Positions 42,834-52,841 of a stretch of 64,000 nt of DNA are shown here, piece after piece (positions within the stretch are counted from its first letter, which is position 1; each line of letters begins with the position of its first letter). The notes beneath the pieces were generated by a model. It was not told where the DNA came from, searched no databases, and was given only the letters and a program-made list of their open reading frames with translations. The DNA comes from Solibacillus faecavium (GTDB lineage: Bacteria; Bacillota; Bacilli; Bacillales_A; Planococcaceae), in assembly GCF_014836905.1 (NCBI RefSeq), contig NZ_JACSPZ010000010.1:1-64000 (forward strand). The letters are read 5' to 3'. Both the position numbers and the translations under genes were made by a program.

Positions 42834-42848
42834 TACTATTAAAAAGTA
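42834..42848 (-). promoter_or_regulatory. inverted repeat TACT-N7-AGTA before the DsbA-family gene
   Basis: Inverted repeat 36 nt upstream of the start, sharing TACT/AGTA arms with the azoR palindrome. Possible HxlR-type operator. Confidence 0.35.
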
Positions 42849-42951
42849 CAACTATTCAGATCCTATGCATTCGTATAGAATTTTCGATATTCACGTTAGT
42901 TGAATAAAAAAATAAAAAATATCCTAAGCTAAAAATAAAAAAGGTGATATT

Positions 42952-44331
42952 TTGAAACAATCGCTATGGCTCCCAACGGATTCAGGTTTTTCCTCTCCGT
43001 CCATTCAACAACCTATTAAATGTGATATCTGTATTATTGGAGGTGGGATTAGCGGCGTGTATACCGCTTATTCACTTGCTAAGGAAGGATTTCAAGTTGT
43101 ACTGATTGAAGCACTTCCACAATTTGCAAATGGAACTACTGCTTATTCTACAGGTAAGTTAACTGTGCAGCATAATCTCATTTATTCGAAATTGACTCCA
43201 GAAGATGGGAAAATCTATTATGAAGCAAACAAATTTGCAATTGAAAAAGGCATTTCTGAAAATAATAGTGGATTTACAAGGGCTACTTCCTATTTATACA
43301 CTTCCACTTCCAAAGGAAAAGAACAGCTATTAAATGAAGCTGAGCTTTATAAGAAAATTGGCATTCCATTTGAAGCAACGAATGAAACTGAACTTAATCT
43401 ACCTGTAGAGTTGGCCATCGGTATAAAGAATGAAGGACAAATTAATCCCGTACAATTTACAAATGCTTTTGTTCATTTAGCAAGAAAATACGGGGCACAA
43501 CTTTATTTGAATACCCGTGTTACAAATATTGAACTACGTAATAACCAGATTCGTACGAGTAATGGCTATACGGTTCAGTATAATAAACTAATTTTATGTA
43601 CGCATTACCCAATTGAATCCATTCGACAACTTTATTCGATTAAACTACAAATAAAACGTTCATATTTAACAGCTACAAAATCTTCGCAGCTGTTAGATGG
43701 GCAATATTTGAGCATTGATGATCAAAGTCGTACAATCCGAAGTGCACTTATCGATAACCAGCCTTACTTCATTTACGGTGGACAGTCCCATTTAGCAGGG
43801 TCCACTGGCGATACTGATCGTTTTTACGAAGCATTGCAGCATGAATTAACTACGGATTTTGAACTACCTCCATACGAATATGCATGGAGTGCGCAGGATA
43901 TTATGACAGCTGATCAAGTCCCTTATATCGGACAACTTTCTCCAGACGATGATAGTCTATATGTGGCAACGGGCTTTAATAAGTGGGGATTATCTTCTTC
44001 ACTTGTTGCAGGGAACCTTCTTACGGATCTTATAAAAAATGTTCCAAATGATGCAGCAAATCTGTTCTCTCCACATCGGTCAAGTTTTGGTAAGAACCTT
44101 TATTTCATGCTTCAGACAGGTGGGGTTATCGGCAAGGAGTTAGTTGGAGGATATTTAAAACGCCCTAAAGCACCGCGCTGTACCCATTTAGGTTGTAAAA
44201 CAAGATGGAATGAAGCAGACCAGACGTACGATTGTCCATGTCACGGGTCACGGTATAATGCAGAAGGACAAGTAATAGAAGGTCCTGCCGTTTATCCTCT
44301 AGATATAAAAAAATCCGGTCACTCCAATTAA
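42952..44331 (+). CDS. yhfW: FAD-dependent oxidoreductase with C-terminal Rieske domain (YhfW-like)
   Basis: 459 aa. N-terminal Rossmann CIIGGGISGVYTAYSLAKEG (about 27-46) and a DAO-type FAD domain, then a Rieske [2Fe-2S] domain with CTHLGC (C410, H412) and CPCHGSR (C428, H431). The start is TTG 42952 with AAGGTGA upstream. Same architecture as B. subtilis YhfW; substrate unknown. Plus-strand gene between two minus-strand units. Confidence 0.9.
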   Translation: MKQSLWLPTDSGFSSPSIQQPIKCDICIIGGGISGVYTAYSLAKEGFQVVLIEALPQFANGTTAYSTGKLTVQHNLIYSKLTPEDGKIYYEANKFAIEKGISENNSGFTRATSYLYTSTSKGKEQLLNEAELYKKIGIPFEATNETELNLPVELAIGIKNEGQINPVQFTNAFVHLARKYGAQLYLNTRVTNIELRNNQIRTSNGYTVQYNKLILCTHYPIESIRQLYSIKLQIKRSYLTATKSSQLLDGQYLSIDDQSRTIRSALIDNQPYFIYGGQSHLAGSTGDTDRFYEALQHELTTDFELPPYEYAWSAQDIMTADQVPYIGQLSPDDDSLYVATGFNKWGLSSSLVAGNLLTDLIKNVPNDAANLFSPHRSSFGKNLYFMLQTGGVIGKELVGGYLKRPKAPRCTHLGCKTRWNEADQTYDCPCHGSRYNAEGQVIEGPAVYPLDIKKSGHSN

Positions 44332-44352
44332 AATGGAGTACCGGATTTTTTA
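44307..44352. terminator. bidirectional terminator between yhfW and ppaC
   Basis: Stem AAAAAATCCGGT-ACTCCA / TGGAGT-CCGGATTTTTT, with only one bulge; the left arm includes the end of yhfW. Confidence 0.92.
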
Positions 44353-45279
44353 TTATTTTAAGCCTTCAGTCAATACTGGAACAATTTGTTTCTTACGTGA
44401 TACAACACCAGGTAAATTAATGCGGCCATTGACGATTGCTGTTCCAAATGCTTTTGCTGCATTTTCCGCAACTTGTCCGGCTGCTACCGCTGTTGAGTCG
44501 TTATTTAAAATATCCGTTACAACGAAGAAGAATAAATCTAAACCATTATCTGCTATATTTTTGTTTAATAAGTTTTCAAGCTCTTCCTGACGCCCAAGTA
44601 CATCTTCAATATCGACAGCGTTTACTTGTGCAACAGTTGCTTTATATTCTCCGAATTCAAAGCCTTTTGCATCAAGTGATAATAGCTCTTCCAATGATTT
44701 ATCAGAAAGGTCGGCGCCCGCTTTTAGCATCGCTAAACCATATTCTGCTGAATCAACATTCGCAATTGCTGCTAATTCAGTACCCGCTTTAACATCTTGC
44801 TCTGTGCATGTAGGCGATTTGAATAATAACGTATCTGAGATAATAGCAGAAAGCATTAAGCCTGCAATATTTGCCGGTACTTCTACATTATTTTCTTTAA
44901 ATAATTTATTTAAGATTGTTGCTGTACATCCTACAGGTTCAGCCCGGAAGTATAACGGATCTGATGTTTGGAAATTGGCAATACGGTGATGGTCAATTAC
45001 TTCTGTAATTTTTACTTCTTCTATACCATCAGCCGATTGTTGAAATTCGTTATGATCGACCAAAATCACTTGGCTTGCTTCCTCTTTAACATTTCCGATA
45101 AGGCGGGGTGCTTCAAATCCGAACTTTTCCAATGCAAATTTAGTTTCGTTATTTAATTCTCCAAGACGGACCGCCTCTGCATCGACACCTAACTGTTGCT
45201 TTAAGTATGCATAAACAATTGCCGAAGTAATTGTATCTGTATCAGGGTTTTTATGTCCAAAAACTAATGTTTTACTCAT
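44353..45279 (-). CDS. ppaC: manganese-dependent inorganic pyrophosphatase
   Basis: 308 aa DHH-family enzyme. Mn ligands H9, D13, D15 in [10 protein letters not shown], the DHH motif in VIDHHRI (about 96-98), and the C-terminal VSRKKQIVP substrate-binding block (about 294-302). It hydrolyses pyrophosphate. Length typical. The ribosome site AGGAGGCTC precedes ATG 45279. Confidence 0.97.
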   Translation of the reverse strand: MSKTLVFGHKNPDTDTITSAIVYAYLKQQLGVDAEAVRLGELNNETKFALEKFGFEAPRLIGNVKEEASQVILVDHNEFQQSADGIEEVKITEVIDHHRIANFQTSDPLYFRAEPVGCTATILNKLFKENNVEVPANIAGLMLSAIISDTLLFKSPTCTEQDVKAGTELAAIANVDSAEYGLAMLKAGADLSDKSLEELLSLDAKGFEFGEYKATVAQVNAVDIEDVLGRQEELENLLNKNIADNGLDLFFFVVTDILNNDSTAVAAGQVAENAAKAFGTAIVNGRINLPGVVSRKKQIVPVLTEGLK

Positions 45280-45393
45280 AATTGAGCCTCCTATATAAAA
45301 TACTGTTCGCCCTTCATTTTAACATAACGGTATGAAAGTGAAAAACAACATTTCTCATTGACTAAGGATGCCGAAAAACTTAAAGGCTAGAAG

Positions 45394-45637
45394 TGTTTGT
45401 TTAAAAATTTCATTAACACTGAACCGTTGATTTCCATTCCGGGACCGATGCTTTTCCCGGGCACGCTCCAGCTAACTTATTCATCGCTTTAATAAAATGA
45501 GATATGTTTTCTACGATGACTAGTAATCAAAATCAATGAGTATGAACAACTTGTTCTTGCTAAGCATTTAGTTAAAATTTATAAAAAAAGACAAAAGGTC
45601 TCGAGAGTTCGTCTCTCGAGACCTTTTGTCGACAATC
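45394..45637. repeat. dispersed noncoding repeat, copy A (short form)
   Basis: About 244 bp sharing both flanks with copy B at 57472-57841 in the same orientation. It starts with TGTTTGTTTAAAAAT, passes the block with GTTGATTTCCATTCCGGGAC (45426 on), and ends at GTCGACAATCT. It lacks the 124-bp middle of copy B; the join falls at AACT, present at both edges of the missing piece. It includes the rpiR-type terminator hairpin. No gene. Confidence 0.85.
45582..45630 (-). terminator. terminator of the RpiR-family gene
   Basis: Perfect 18-bp stem (45590-45607 with 45613-45630) and 5-nt loop, followed on the minus strand by TTTTTTT. It lies 24 nt after the regulator's stop, inside repeat copy A. 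Confidence 0.92.
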
Positions 45638-45654
45638 TTTGTCTTTTCGTTTTC

Positions 45655-46494
45655 TCAGCTAATTGCGGTTAAATTAATTTGCTTTTTCGAACTATTACTT
45701 TCCTTACAATATTTCTCTGGATTTTGCATTACCATCGTTTCCACTAAAATATGTAATAAAGAATATATAGCAATTGTGCATGTGGCCCCGCCTTCTTTTG
45801 CAGAAGGAACAATCAGCACTGGATTTGCAGGCTCCTTGTGAGAAGTCAGCTTTTTATCCCGAATCGCAACAATTTTTACATTTTTTCTCTTAGCAATCTC
45901 TACTGTTGTTGCCAAATCTTCATACTCATCATCCAATGAAATAACAAATAGTAAAGAGTTCTCATCCATAAATGCTAATTGTTGAGCAATTTTTTCCGTT
46001 TCATGTTCAATAAAATATACTTGATCGCGCAGCATCTTTAGATTACTGAACATCCAAAAAGCAGCAGGTTCCGAGTGTCTAAATCCTAAAAAGTGTATTC
46101 TTTTTGATTGATGCAGCAATTGAATAACTTCTTCGACATCGCGCTCTTTTAATTCATTAAAAGTTTTGGAAATACCGGCAATATCCTGCTTAACAATATC
46201 AGCGCCAATTTGCTGTCTAATTCTATTCTTCGCAATTGCTTTTTTCGCTTCTACTGTTTCCCCTCTTTCCATTAAGTAACCTTTCACTTTGTCTTGAAGG
46301 TCACTAAAACCCGAGAGGTCCATTGCATAACAAAATCGAATAACCGTTGATTCACTAACATCTGCAAGTCTACCTACTTCAGAAGCAATTTGTGTGGCAA
46401 CTACATTGGGGTTATCAATGACAAACTGGGCTACCTTACGTTGTCCTTTTGACAATCGAATATACCTTTTTTTAATATCATTACATATACTCAA
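45655..46494 (-). CDS. MurR/RpiR-family transcriptional regulator
   Basis: 279 aa from TTG 46494, about 9 nt after GGGAG; ATG 46503 directly touches that ribosome site and is less likely. N-terminal HTH_6 (GQRKVAQFVIDN... ADVSESTVIRFCYAM, about 15-60) and C-terminal SIS sugar-phosphate-binding domain (RIHFLGFRHSEPAAFWMF and LFVISLDDEYEDL). Ligand unknown. The MFS transporter 370 nt upstream on the same strand may be its target. Confidence 0.88.
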   Translation of the reverse strand: MSICNDIKKRYIRLSKGQRKVAQFVIDNPNVVATQIASEVGRLADVSESTVIRFCYAMDLSGFSDLQDKVKGYLMERGETVEAKKAIAKNRIRQQIGADIVKQDIAGISKTFNELKERDVEEVIQLLHQSKRIHFLGFRHSEPAAFWMFSNLKMLRDQVYFIEHETEKIAQQLAFMDENSLLFVISLDDEYEDLATTVEIAKRKNVKIVAIRDKKLTSHKEPANPVLIVPSAKEGGATCTIAIYSLLHILVETMVMQNPEKYCKESNSSKKQINLTAIS

Positions 46495-46539
46495 ACTCCA
46501 CATCTCCCTTTCTTAAAATCATCTTATATACCTATTAAT

Positions 46540-46563
46540 TAGTTGACATGGTTATGGCAACTA
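46540..46563 (-). promoter_or_regulatory. inverted repeat TAGTTG-N12-CAACTA before the RpiR gene
   Basis: Imperfect-spacing dyad 46 nt upstream of the regulator start. Possible autoregulatory operator. The rest of 46495-46813 is AT-rich with no gene. Confidence 0.35.
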
Positions 46564-46813
46564 AAATAGTGATTAATAACTATTACGATGTAAATTCCGC
46601 GCAGTAATTTCTAATAATAAAAAATACATTATCATGAATATTAATAGAATACAATGAGTTTTCTGAAAAAACTTTATTATGCTAAAGAACTGTATGTTTT
46701 ATGTATAAAATAGACATATTATTGTAAATTTATTGTATTTTAGTAAAAATACTTACTATAAACTAACTATTCAAATTAAATTAGTTGGGTATAATTGAAT
46801 GTATAAATTATGT

Positions 46814-46859
46814 TTAAAAGGACCTGTGCAAATTCAATCTGCACAGGTCCTTTGTTTTT
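46814..46859 (-). terminator. terminator of the MFS transporter
   Basis: Perfect 14-bp stem AAAGGACCTGTGCA/TGCACAGGTCCTTT just after the MFS stop; T-rich on both sides. Confidence 0.85.
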
Positions 46860-46863
46860 ACAT

Positions 46864-48096
46864 TTATTGTAATTCTGTTTGTTTTGTTTCTTTTCCTAAG
46901 AAAATTACAGCTAACACCCCTATGACAATAGCACCACAGAAAATAGTAAATATATAGCTAATATCATAACCTTTTGTTAAAAGTGTACCGACTAATAACG
47001 GACCAAATATTCCTCCAATACGTCCTACCGCCGCTGCCATTCCCGCCCCTGTACCACGTACAATTGCTGGATATTGCTCTGGTGTGTAAGCATATAATGC
47101 TCCCCATGCCCCTAAGTTAAAGAATGAAAGTAACATTCCGGATACCAATAAAGTCGTGATGGTTTCCGCGCCTCCAAAAACAAATGCACTTGCTGCAGTA
47201 CCTAATAAATATGTAACCAAAACAAATTTCCGCCCGAATTTTTCAATAAACCATGCAGCAGTGAAATAACCCGGTAATTGAGCTAACGTCATTATAAGTA
47301 CATATTTAAAGCTCGATATTAAATCGAACCCTTTTCCAACCATTACACTCGGCAACCATAAGAACATACCATAATAGGAAAACACAACTGTAAACCAAAG
47401 TATCCATAGCATAACGGTAGAACGAGCATACTTTTTTGCCCAAACTTCAGCAATGTTCTGAAATACAGATCGCTTTTTAGACTCCTCTTTTACCCTAAAC
47501 TGCGGTGAATCAGGTAATTTCATTCGTATATAGATCGCATAAAATGCTGGTATTGCAGTAATGAGTAACGCAACACGCCATCCTTCAATTGGCCAAAAAT
47601 CTGCAGGAATTACAAAATAAGATATGATTGCTGCCAATAACCAACCTGCTGCCCAAAAGCTCTCCAATAGAACAACGACTCTTCCTCTTTCTTCTGCTTT
47701 CACACTTTCAGATACTAATGTAGAAGCAACCGGTAATTCTCCACCGAGCCCCATCCCAACGAAGAAACGCAATATTAGAAAGAGTGTCAAGGTAGTTGTA
47801 AATGCAGACAGTCCACTTGCTACAGAAAACAATATAAGTGTCCACATAAAAATTTGCTTGCGGCCCACTTTATCTGCGAGTAGTCCAAAAACTAACGCAC
47901 CTACCATCATACCGATGGAGTTTACACTACCAATCCACCCCATTTGGCTACTATTTAAACCCCAATCCACTGCAAGTGCTGCAATGATAAAGGAGAGAAT
48001 GCCGACATCCATAGCGTCAAACATCCAACCGACACCAGCAATGCCTAATAATTTATTACGTGATAAAGGCTTTTGTTCATTTACTTCCACTGACAT
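46864..48096 (-). CDS. MFS transporter (NiaP/aromatic-acid-type)
   Basis: 410 aa with 12 transmembrane segments. MFS signature GLLADKVGRKQIFMW (about 74-88) between TM2 and TM3, and GMGLGGELPVASTLVSES (about 118-135) as in NiaP/SV2-like carriers. The substrate may be nicotinate or an organic acid; not determinable here. RpiR regulator lies downstream on the same strand. The ribosome site GGAGGGTGG precedes ATG 48096. Confidence 0.88.
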   Translation of the reverse strand: MSVEVNEQKPLSRNKLLGIAGVGWMFDAMDVGILSFIIAALAVDWGLNSSQMGWIGSVNSIGMMVGALVFGLLADKVGRKQIFMWTLILFSVASGLSAFTTTLTLFLILRFFVGMGLGGELPVASTLVSESVKAEERGRVVVLLESFWAAGWLLAAIISYFVIPADFWPIEGWRVALLITAIPAFYAIYIRMKLPDSPQFRVKEESKKRSVFQNIAEVWAKKYARSTVMLWILWFTVVFSYYGMFLWLPSVMVGKGFDLISSFKYVLIMTLAQLPGYFTAAWFIEKFGRKFVLVTYLLGTAASAFVFGGAETITTLLVSGMLLSFFNLGAWGALYAYTPEQYPAIVRGTGAGMAAAVGRIGGIFGPLLVGTLLTKGYDISYIFTIFCGAIVIGVLAVIFLGKETKQTELQ

Positions 48097-48307
48097 TTAC
48101 TATTCCACCCTCCATGTGTCTTTACACTTGACTTAACAACATTCCTATCATACATTTCTTTCTTAAAAGTGACAACATTTTTTTTACTTAACGAATTGTT
48201 CCGACAATTTATCGATTCCTATTGAAATAAGAGGCACATAGGTTTAAAATGTCTTGTATACAAAAACAAATGTTCATCTACCGAGAACAGAAGGAGTTAA
48301 ATTGTCT

Positions 48308-49366
48308 ATGTGGAAAGGTCTTATTGAAGAATATAAACAGTATCTACCTATTACTGAAAATACACCTGCTCTCTCTTTAAATGAAGGAAATACTCCCTTA
48401 ATTCCTTTAGTGAATTTATCGAAGGAACTAGGGATTGAATTATATGGAAAAATAGAAGGTGCCAATCCAACTGGCTCTTTTAAAGATCGTGGCATGGTAT
48501 TTGCCGTTGCAAAAGCTATTGAAGAAGGTTCAAAAGTAGTTATTTGTGCCTCTACAGGTAATACTTCAGCTGCGGCTGCAGCCTATGCAGCACGTGCAGG
48601 CATCCAATCAATCGTTGTAATTCCAAAAGGTAAAGTAGCACTTGGAAAATTAGCACAAGCTACGATGTATGGCGCTAAAATTATCGAGATTGATGGTAAC
48701 TTTGATGATGCATTAAACATTGTGCGTAAAATTGGAGAAACTACTCCAATCGCGTTAGTAAATTCCGTTAACCCTTACCGTATTGAAGGGCAAAAAACAG
48801 CAGCATTTGAAATAGTTGATCAATTAGGTCAAGCACCGGATTATCTATGCATCCCAGTTGGGAATGCCGGTAATATTACAGCATACTGGAAAGGCTTTAA
48901 AGAATATAATGAAGCAAAACAAAGCGGTCTGCCAAAAATGTATGGCTTTGAAGCAGAAGGTGCGGCTGCCATCGTAAAAGGAGAGCCAATTACAAATCCT
49001 GAAACAGTTGCTACTGCGATTCGAATTGGTAACCCTGCAAGCTGGATATATGCAGAAGCAGCACGTGATGAATCAGGTGGTTTAATCGAGGCCGTTACAG
49101 ATGAGGAAATTTTGGCAGCCTATAAGTTAATTGCCCAAAAAGAAGGAATTTTCATTGAACCAGGCTCTGCTGCATCATTAGCAGGTGTCATCAAATCCGT
49201 TAAAGCTGGTAAGATTATTCCGGGAAGCAAAGTAGTATCAGTATTTACAGGTAATGGTTTAAAAGATCCTGATACAGCAATGAATGTTTCAACTGTTGAC
49301 TTAGTTGCACTTAAAAATGATGAGCAGGAAATCCGCAGCTATATCGAGGGCGTATTTAGTTTATGA
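48308..49366 (+). CDS. thrC: threonine synthase
   Basis: 352 aa from ATG 48308 ([10 protein letters not shown], the conserved family N-terminus; ribosome site AAGGAG); the longer frame from 48254 has no support. PLP lysine K59 in [10 protein letters not shown], phosphate loop GNAGNITAY (about 190-198). It converts O-phosphohomoserine to threonine. thrB overlaps it by 4 nt; hom is not adjacent. Confidence 0.96.
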   Translation: MWKGLIEEYKQYLPITENTPALSLNEGNTPLIPLVNLSKELGIELYGKIEGANPTGSFKDRGMVFAVAKAIEEGSKVVICASTGNTSAAAAAYAARAGIQSIVVIPKGKVALGKLAQATMYGAKIIEIDGNFDDALNIVRKIGETTPIALVNSVNPYRIEGQKTAAFEIVDQLGQAPDYLCIPVGNAGNITAYWKGFKEYNEAKQSGLPKMYGFEAEGAAAIVKGEPITNPETVATAIRIGNPASWIYAEAARDESGGLIEAVTDEEILAAYKLIAQKEGIFIEPGSAASLAGVIKSVKAGKIIPGSKVVSVFTGNGLKDPDTAMNVSTVDLVALKNDEQEIRSYIEGVFSL

Positions 49367-50274
49367 GCAACAGTTGGCAAATCAAAGTCCCAGGCAGTAC
49401 AGCAAATTTAGGACCTGGATTTGACTCGATTGGTCTTGGACTATCACTTTATTTAACTATGGAAGTAACTTTACAAAATGAGTGGGAATTTGTTCATATT
49501 GGAGACAATGTACCTTCAGATACAACAGTTGAAACACATTTAATTTATAAAACTGCCCAGCAAGTGGCTAAACAGTACAATGCTTCATTGCGACCATGTA
49601 AAGTGGAAATGAAGAGCGAGCTTCCTCTAGCAAGAGGACTTGGCAGTAGTGCCGCAGCTATAGTTGCGGGCATCGAATTAGCGAATATTTTAGGAGAGTT
49701 AAATTTAACGACTCAGGACAAGTTGAATATTTCTTCCCAAATTGAAGGTCACCCTGATAATGCGTCGGCTTCCGTCTTAGGAGGACTTACGATTTCCTCC
49801 ATGGATGAACAAGGGGTTGTCGATACGCTTCATATTCAGGAAATGGATGCAGCATTTGTAGTGTTTATTCCAAATGTTGAGTTAAAAACATCTGATTCAC
49901 GAGGTGTTTTACCAAGCCAATTAGAGCGGGGCTATGCTGTCCGAGCAAGTGCAAATGCGAATATGTTAGCAGCTTCTTTAATCGCAAAAGATTATGTACG
50001 TATCGGTCGTTACATGGAAGCAGATTTATTTCATGAGCCGTTTCGCGCGGAGCTTATACCAAATTACACCGAAATACATGAAGCAGCAAAATTGGCTGGA
50101 GCCTATGGGACTGCTTTAAGTGGAGCGGGACCAACATTAATTTCCATTATCCCACTATCGATAAAGGAACAATTTATTGAGGCTATGCAAAAACAATTCC
50201 CTACACATCAAGTTGTTTTAACAACGGGAGCTTCCGCAGGGATACAAGTCACTACTTACTCAAATAGTAAATGA
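49363..50274 (+). CDS. thrB: homoserine kinase
   Basis: 303 aa GHMP kinase. ATP loop [18 protein letters not shown] (about 85-102), N-terminal [16 protein letters not shown] (5-20) and C-terminal [14 protein letters not shown] (about 246-259). It phosphorylates homoserine for ThrC. ATGA overlap with thrC means translational coupling. Terminator follows. Confidence 0.97.
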   Translation: MSNSWQIKVPGSTANLGPGFDSIGLGLSLYLTMEVTLQNEWEFVHIGDNVPSDTTVETHLIYKTAQQVAKQYNASLRPCKVEMKSELPLARGLGSSAAAIVAGIELANILGELNLTTQDKLNISSQIEGHPDNASASVLGGLTISSMDEQGVVDTLHIQEMDAAFVVFIPNVELKTSDSRGVLPSQLERGYAVRASANANMLAASLIAKDYVRIGRYMEADLFHEPFRAELIPNYTEIHEAAKLAGAYGTALSGAGPTLISIIPLSIKEQFIEAMQKQFPTHQVVLTTGASAGIQVTTYSNSK

Positions 50275-50280
50275 TATACA

Positions 50281-50321
50281 AAGGGTTGCAAATTTTAATT
50301 AAAATTTGCAACCCTTTTTAC
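50281..50321 (+). terminator. terminator of thrCB
   Basis: Perfect 16-bp palindromic stem AAGGGTTGCAAATTTT/AAAATTTGCAACCCTT with a 4-nt loop and a T tail. Confidence 0.92.
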
Positions 50322-50457
50322 TATAGAATTCCCATTCGACTATGTTCGATGACGATACTGCCACAAAACATTCAATCTCATTTTCTCTCAAAATATGCAT
50401 AATTTCCTTTAATTATGGGTATATTAATAAATCTACTGTTAGAAAGGGGTAATGTTT

Positions 50458-51105
50458 ATGAAAATTGCAGTTATTGGTGCTGCTGGTAAAGCAGGGACTC
50501 ATATTTTACGTGAGGCTTTAATGAGAAATTATGATGTAACAGCTATTGTGAAAAATAAGGCAACATTACAAGACAATAAAAATTCAATTATTGAAAGCGA
50601 CTTGTTCAATTTAACGAAAGAACAAATTGAACCTTTTGATATCTTAATCAATGCCTTTGCCCCACTACCAGGGGAAGAACATTTGCATGTAACTGCAGGT
50701 GAATATTTAATCTCCTTATTGGAAGGGACATCAAAAAAACTGTTCGTTGTTGGTAGCTCAGGCTGTCTATATGTGAACCGCGAAAAGACTGTGCGCCTTA
50801 TGGATTTGGAAGATTATCCAGAAGACCTTGTTGACATGGCAAGAGCACAATTGCAAAATTTGCAGGATTTAGAAAGCTCTTCAATTCAATGGACGTTTGC
50901 TATTCCTTCAGCTATGTTCGATTCTGACGGACCTCGTACAGGTCACTATATTAAAGGTGCCGAGAAAATTTTAGTAAACTCGCAATTTAACAGTTATATT
51001 AGCTATGCTGATTTTGCCGTAGCGTTACTTGATGAAATAGAAAAAAATGAATACCCGAATACAACTTTTACTGTTGCATCTGAAAATGTAACAGCTGCTT
51101 CCTAA
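50458..51105 (+). CDS. NAD(P)H-binding atypical SDR protein
   Basis: 215 aa from ATG 50458, 8 nt after AAAGGGG; an ATG at 50452 is in frame but too close. Rossmann motif VIGAAGKAGTHI (about 4-15), FVVGSSGCLYV (about 97-107) and the YISYADFAVALLDEIE terminal block. It resembles NmrA-like/YwnB-type oxidoreductases. Substrate unknown. Single gene with its own terminator. Confidence 0.85.
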   Translation: MKIAVIGAAGKAGTHILREALMRNYDVTAIVKNKATLQDNKNSIIESDLFNLTKEQIEPFDILINAFAPLPGEEHLHVTAGEYLISLLEGTSKKLFVVGSSGCLYVNREKTVRLMDLEDYPEDLVDMARAQLQNLQDLESSSIQWTFAIPSAMFDSDGPRTGHYIKGAEKILVNSQFNSYISYADFAVALLDEIEKNEYPNTTFTVASENVTAAS

Positions 51106-51114
51106 AAACGAATA

Positions 51115-51150
51115 TAAAAGCCAGCATCTACATAGGATGCTGGCTTTTAT
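51115..51150. terminator. bidirectional terminator between the SDR gene and zupT
   Basis: Perfect 13-bp stem AAAAGCCAGCATC/GATGCTGGCTTTT between convergent genes. Confidence 0.9.
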
Positions 51151-51160
51151 ACTGTCATAA

Positions 51161-51982
51161 TTAAGTTAACATTACTAGACTTATCGCCATAACGGCCATA
51201 CCTGCAACTAAACCATAAATAGACGAATGGGCTTCATCGTATTTCTTGGCAGCCGGAAGTAGTTCGTCAATCGAGATGAATACCATAATACCAGCGACAC
51301 CCGCAAAAATAATACCAAACAACGTATCTGTCATAAACTGCATGAGTACAAAATAAGCGATTAATGCACCTAAAGGTTCGGATAAACCCGAAGCGAACGA
51401 CCATTTAAAAGCCTTCATACGCTTCCCTGTTGCATAGAAAATAGGAATTGCTACAGCAATACCTTCTGGGATATTATGAATAGCTACAGCGATGGCAATG
51501 GCAATCCCTACATTTGGATCTTGTAGAACGGCCATGAAAGTAGCAATACCTTCCGGGAAGTTATGAATTGCAATCGCCAATGCTGTAAAGAGCCCCATTT
51601 TCATTAGACGATCAGCTTCTATTTCTTCATTGCCTATTATTTGTGCCTTTTGTACATCTTCAACAGATTTTACTTCGTGAGGATTGTTGCCCTTTGGAAT
51701 AAAGCGATCAATTAATGCTATTAATAGCATCCCCCCGAAAAATCCAAACAAAGTATACCAATAACCAGTCGTTTCCCCATGAACGTTTACTAATGAATCT
51801 TTTGCCTTCACAAAAATTTCAATTAGCGAAACATAAATCATGACACCTGCTGAAAATCCTAATGCCACTGATAGGAATTTTTTATTTGTACGCGTTGTAA
51901 AAAAAGCAATTAAGCTACCTATTCCTGTAGCAAGCCCTGCAAACAACGTTAATCCTAATGCTAATAATACATTCTCATCCAT
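51161..51982 (-). CDS. zupT: ZIP-family zinc/divalent metal transporter ZupT
   Basis: 273 aa, eight transmembrane segments. The two metal-binding motifs are HNFPEG (about 139-144) and HNIPEG (about 170-175), with SLSEPLG-type SGLSEPLGAL in TM6. It imports zinc and other divalent metals. No Zur-like box is seen upstream. ATG 51982 with AAAGGAGAA. Confidence 0.95.
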   Translation of the reverse strand: MDENVLLALGLTLFAGLATGIGSLIAFFTTRTNKKFLSVALGFSAGVMIYVSLIEIFVKAKDSLVNVHGETTGYWYTLFGFFGGMLLIALIDRFIPKGNNPHEVKSVEDVQKAQIIGNEEIEADRLMKMGLFTALAIAIHNFPEGIATFMAVLQDPNVGIAIAIAVAIHNIPEGIAVAIPIFYATGKRMKAFKWSFASGLSEPLGALIAYFVLMQFMTDTLFGIIFAGVAGIMVFISIDELLPAAKKYDEAHSSIYGLVAGMAVMAISLVMLT

Positions 51983-52093
51983 AACATTCTCCTTTGGATT
52001 TTATTCATTTATCAAATTATATGCGAGAAGTTTCCTTTATGCAACTTTTTTTGTTAAGGTAACATCTTATGTCACAAACCAACTTTCTGTTAT

Positions 52094-52122
52094 AAAAAAG
52101 AATCCCTAATATTTAGGAATTC
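52094..52122 (-). terminator. terminator of the PAP2 gene
   Basis: Stem GAATTCCTAA/TTAGGGATTC beginning right after the stop codon, followed on the minus strand by TTTTTTATA. Confidence 0.8.
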
Positions 52123-52723
52123 ACTTTTTTCTCCAATGTTTAGGCGACTCATACCATAATACACAAATAATAAACCAACTATAGCCTATACTCCACCCGG
52201 CTAAGACGTCTGTAGGATAATGCCGGCCTTCTGCTATACGTGCTAAACCGATAAAGAAAGCTAGTACAATAGCTATACCCCAAATAGTCATCTCCTTTTT
52301 TCTACTGCTAGTCATATTGGAAAATAGGAAAGCTAAAGTAAACAAATACAACAAACCCATTTGAGAGTGCCCTGATGGAAAGCTATATGTAATTAGTTGA
52401 TCGGCAATATCAGGTCGAGGCCTTTCAAAGTAATGTTTTAAGAGTTGATTAATACCGTTCCCCACTCCAATTGTTAACAAAACAAATAGCACTCCGCGGT
52501 AACTTTTTTTCCGAATCCATAAAAAGAGCAAAAGTAGGATAGTAATCATTACAATAAAACGCGTTTCACCTAAATAATGAAATAAAATAATAACCTCATT
52601 ACCACGTAATAAGGATTGGATTTTCGCATCCAATACTTCCAAGCTTGCGCTATTATAATTCAGCGAAATTATGGCGAAAATAGCCAGAGTGATGAGTGCG
52701 AAAAAATATGCGCCTTTTTTCAT
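52121..52723 (-). CDS. PAP2-family membrane phosphatase
   Basis: 200 aa from ATG 52723, 6 nt after AGAGGGGG; the ATG at 52729 touches the ribosome site. Phosphatase motifs KHYFERPRPD (about 97-106), SFPSGH (about 114-119) and ARIAEGRHYPTDV (about 161-173). About six transmembrane helices. Likely phosphatidylglycerophosphate or undecaprenyl-pyrophosphate phosphatase; substrate not determinable. Confidence 0.9.
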   Translation of the reverse strand: MKKGAYFFALITLAIFAIISLNYNSASLEVLDAKIQSLLRGNEVIILFHYLGETRFIVMITILLLLFLWIRKKSYRGVLFVLLTIGVGNGINQLLKHYFERPRPDIADQLITYSFPSGHSQMGLLYLFTLAFLFSNMTSSRKKEMTIWGIAIVLAFFIGLARIAEGRHYPTDVLAGWSIGYSWFIICVLWYESPKHWRKK

Positions 52724-52782
52724 TAGCATCCCCCTCTTTCTTATACTTCTATTCTTTTACCCAAAATTATATGTACTACGTA

Positions 52783-52828
52783 AAAAAATAAAAATCTACT
52801 TTGCTATTATTTTCAGCAAAGTAGATTT
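52783..52828 (-). terminator. terminator of hmoA
   Basis: Perfect 14-bp stem AAATCTACTTTGCT/AGCAAAGTAGATTT followed on the minus strand by TTATTTTTTT. Confidence 0.9.
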
Positions 52829-52841
52829 TCGTAAGTCTTCA

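Noticed and set aside
46786-46792. GGGTAT on the plus strand as a SigB -10
   Set aside because: No GTTTAA-like -35 at 12-15 nt and no plus-strand gene follows.
48097-48307. leader of thrC checked for a T-box or riboswitch
   Set aside because: No AGGGUGGNACCGCG-like T-box sequence or terminator/antiterminator pair is visible.
50408-50414. GGGTAT before the SDR gene as a SigB -10
   Set aside because: No matching -35 in the 12-15 nt window upstream; sequence there is TTTCCTTTAATTAT.
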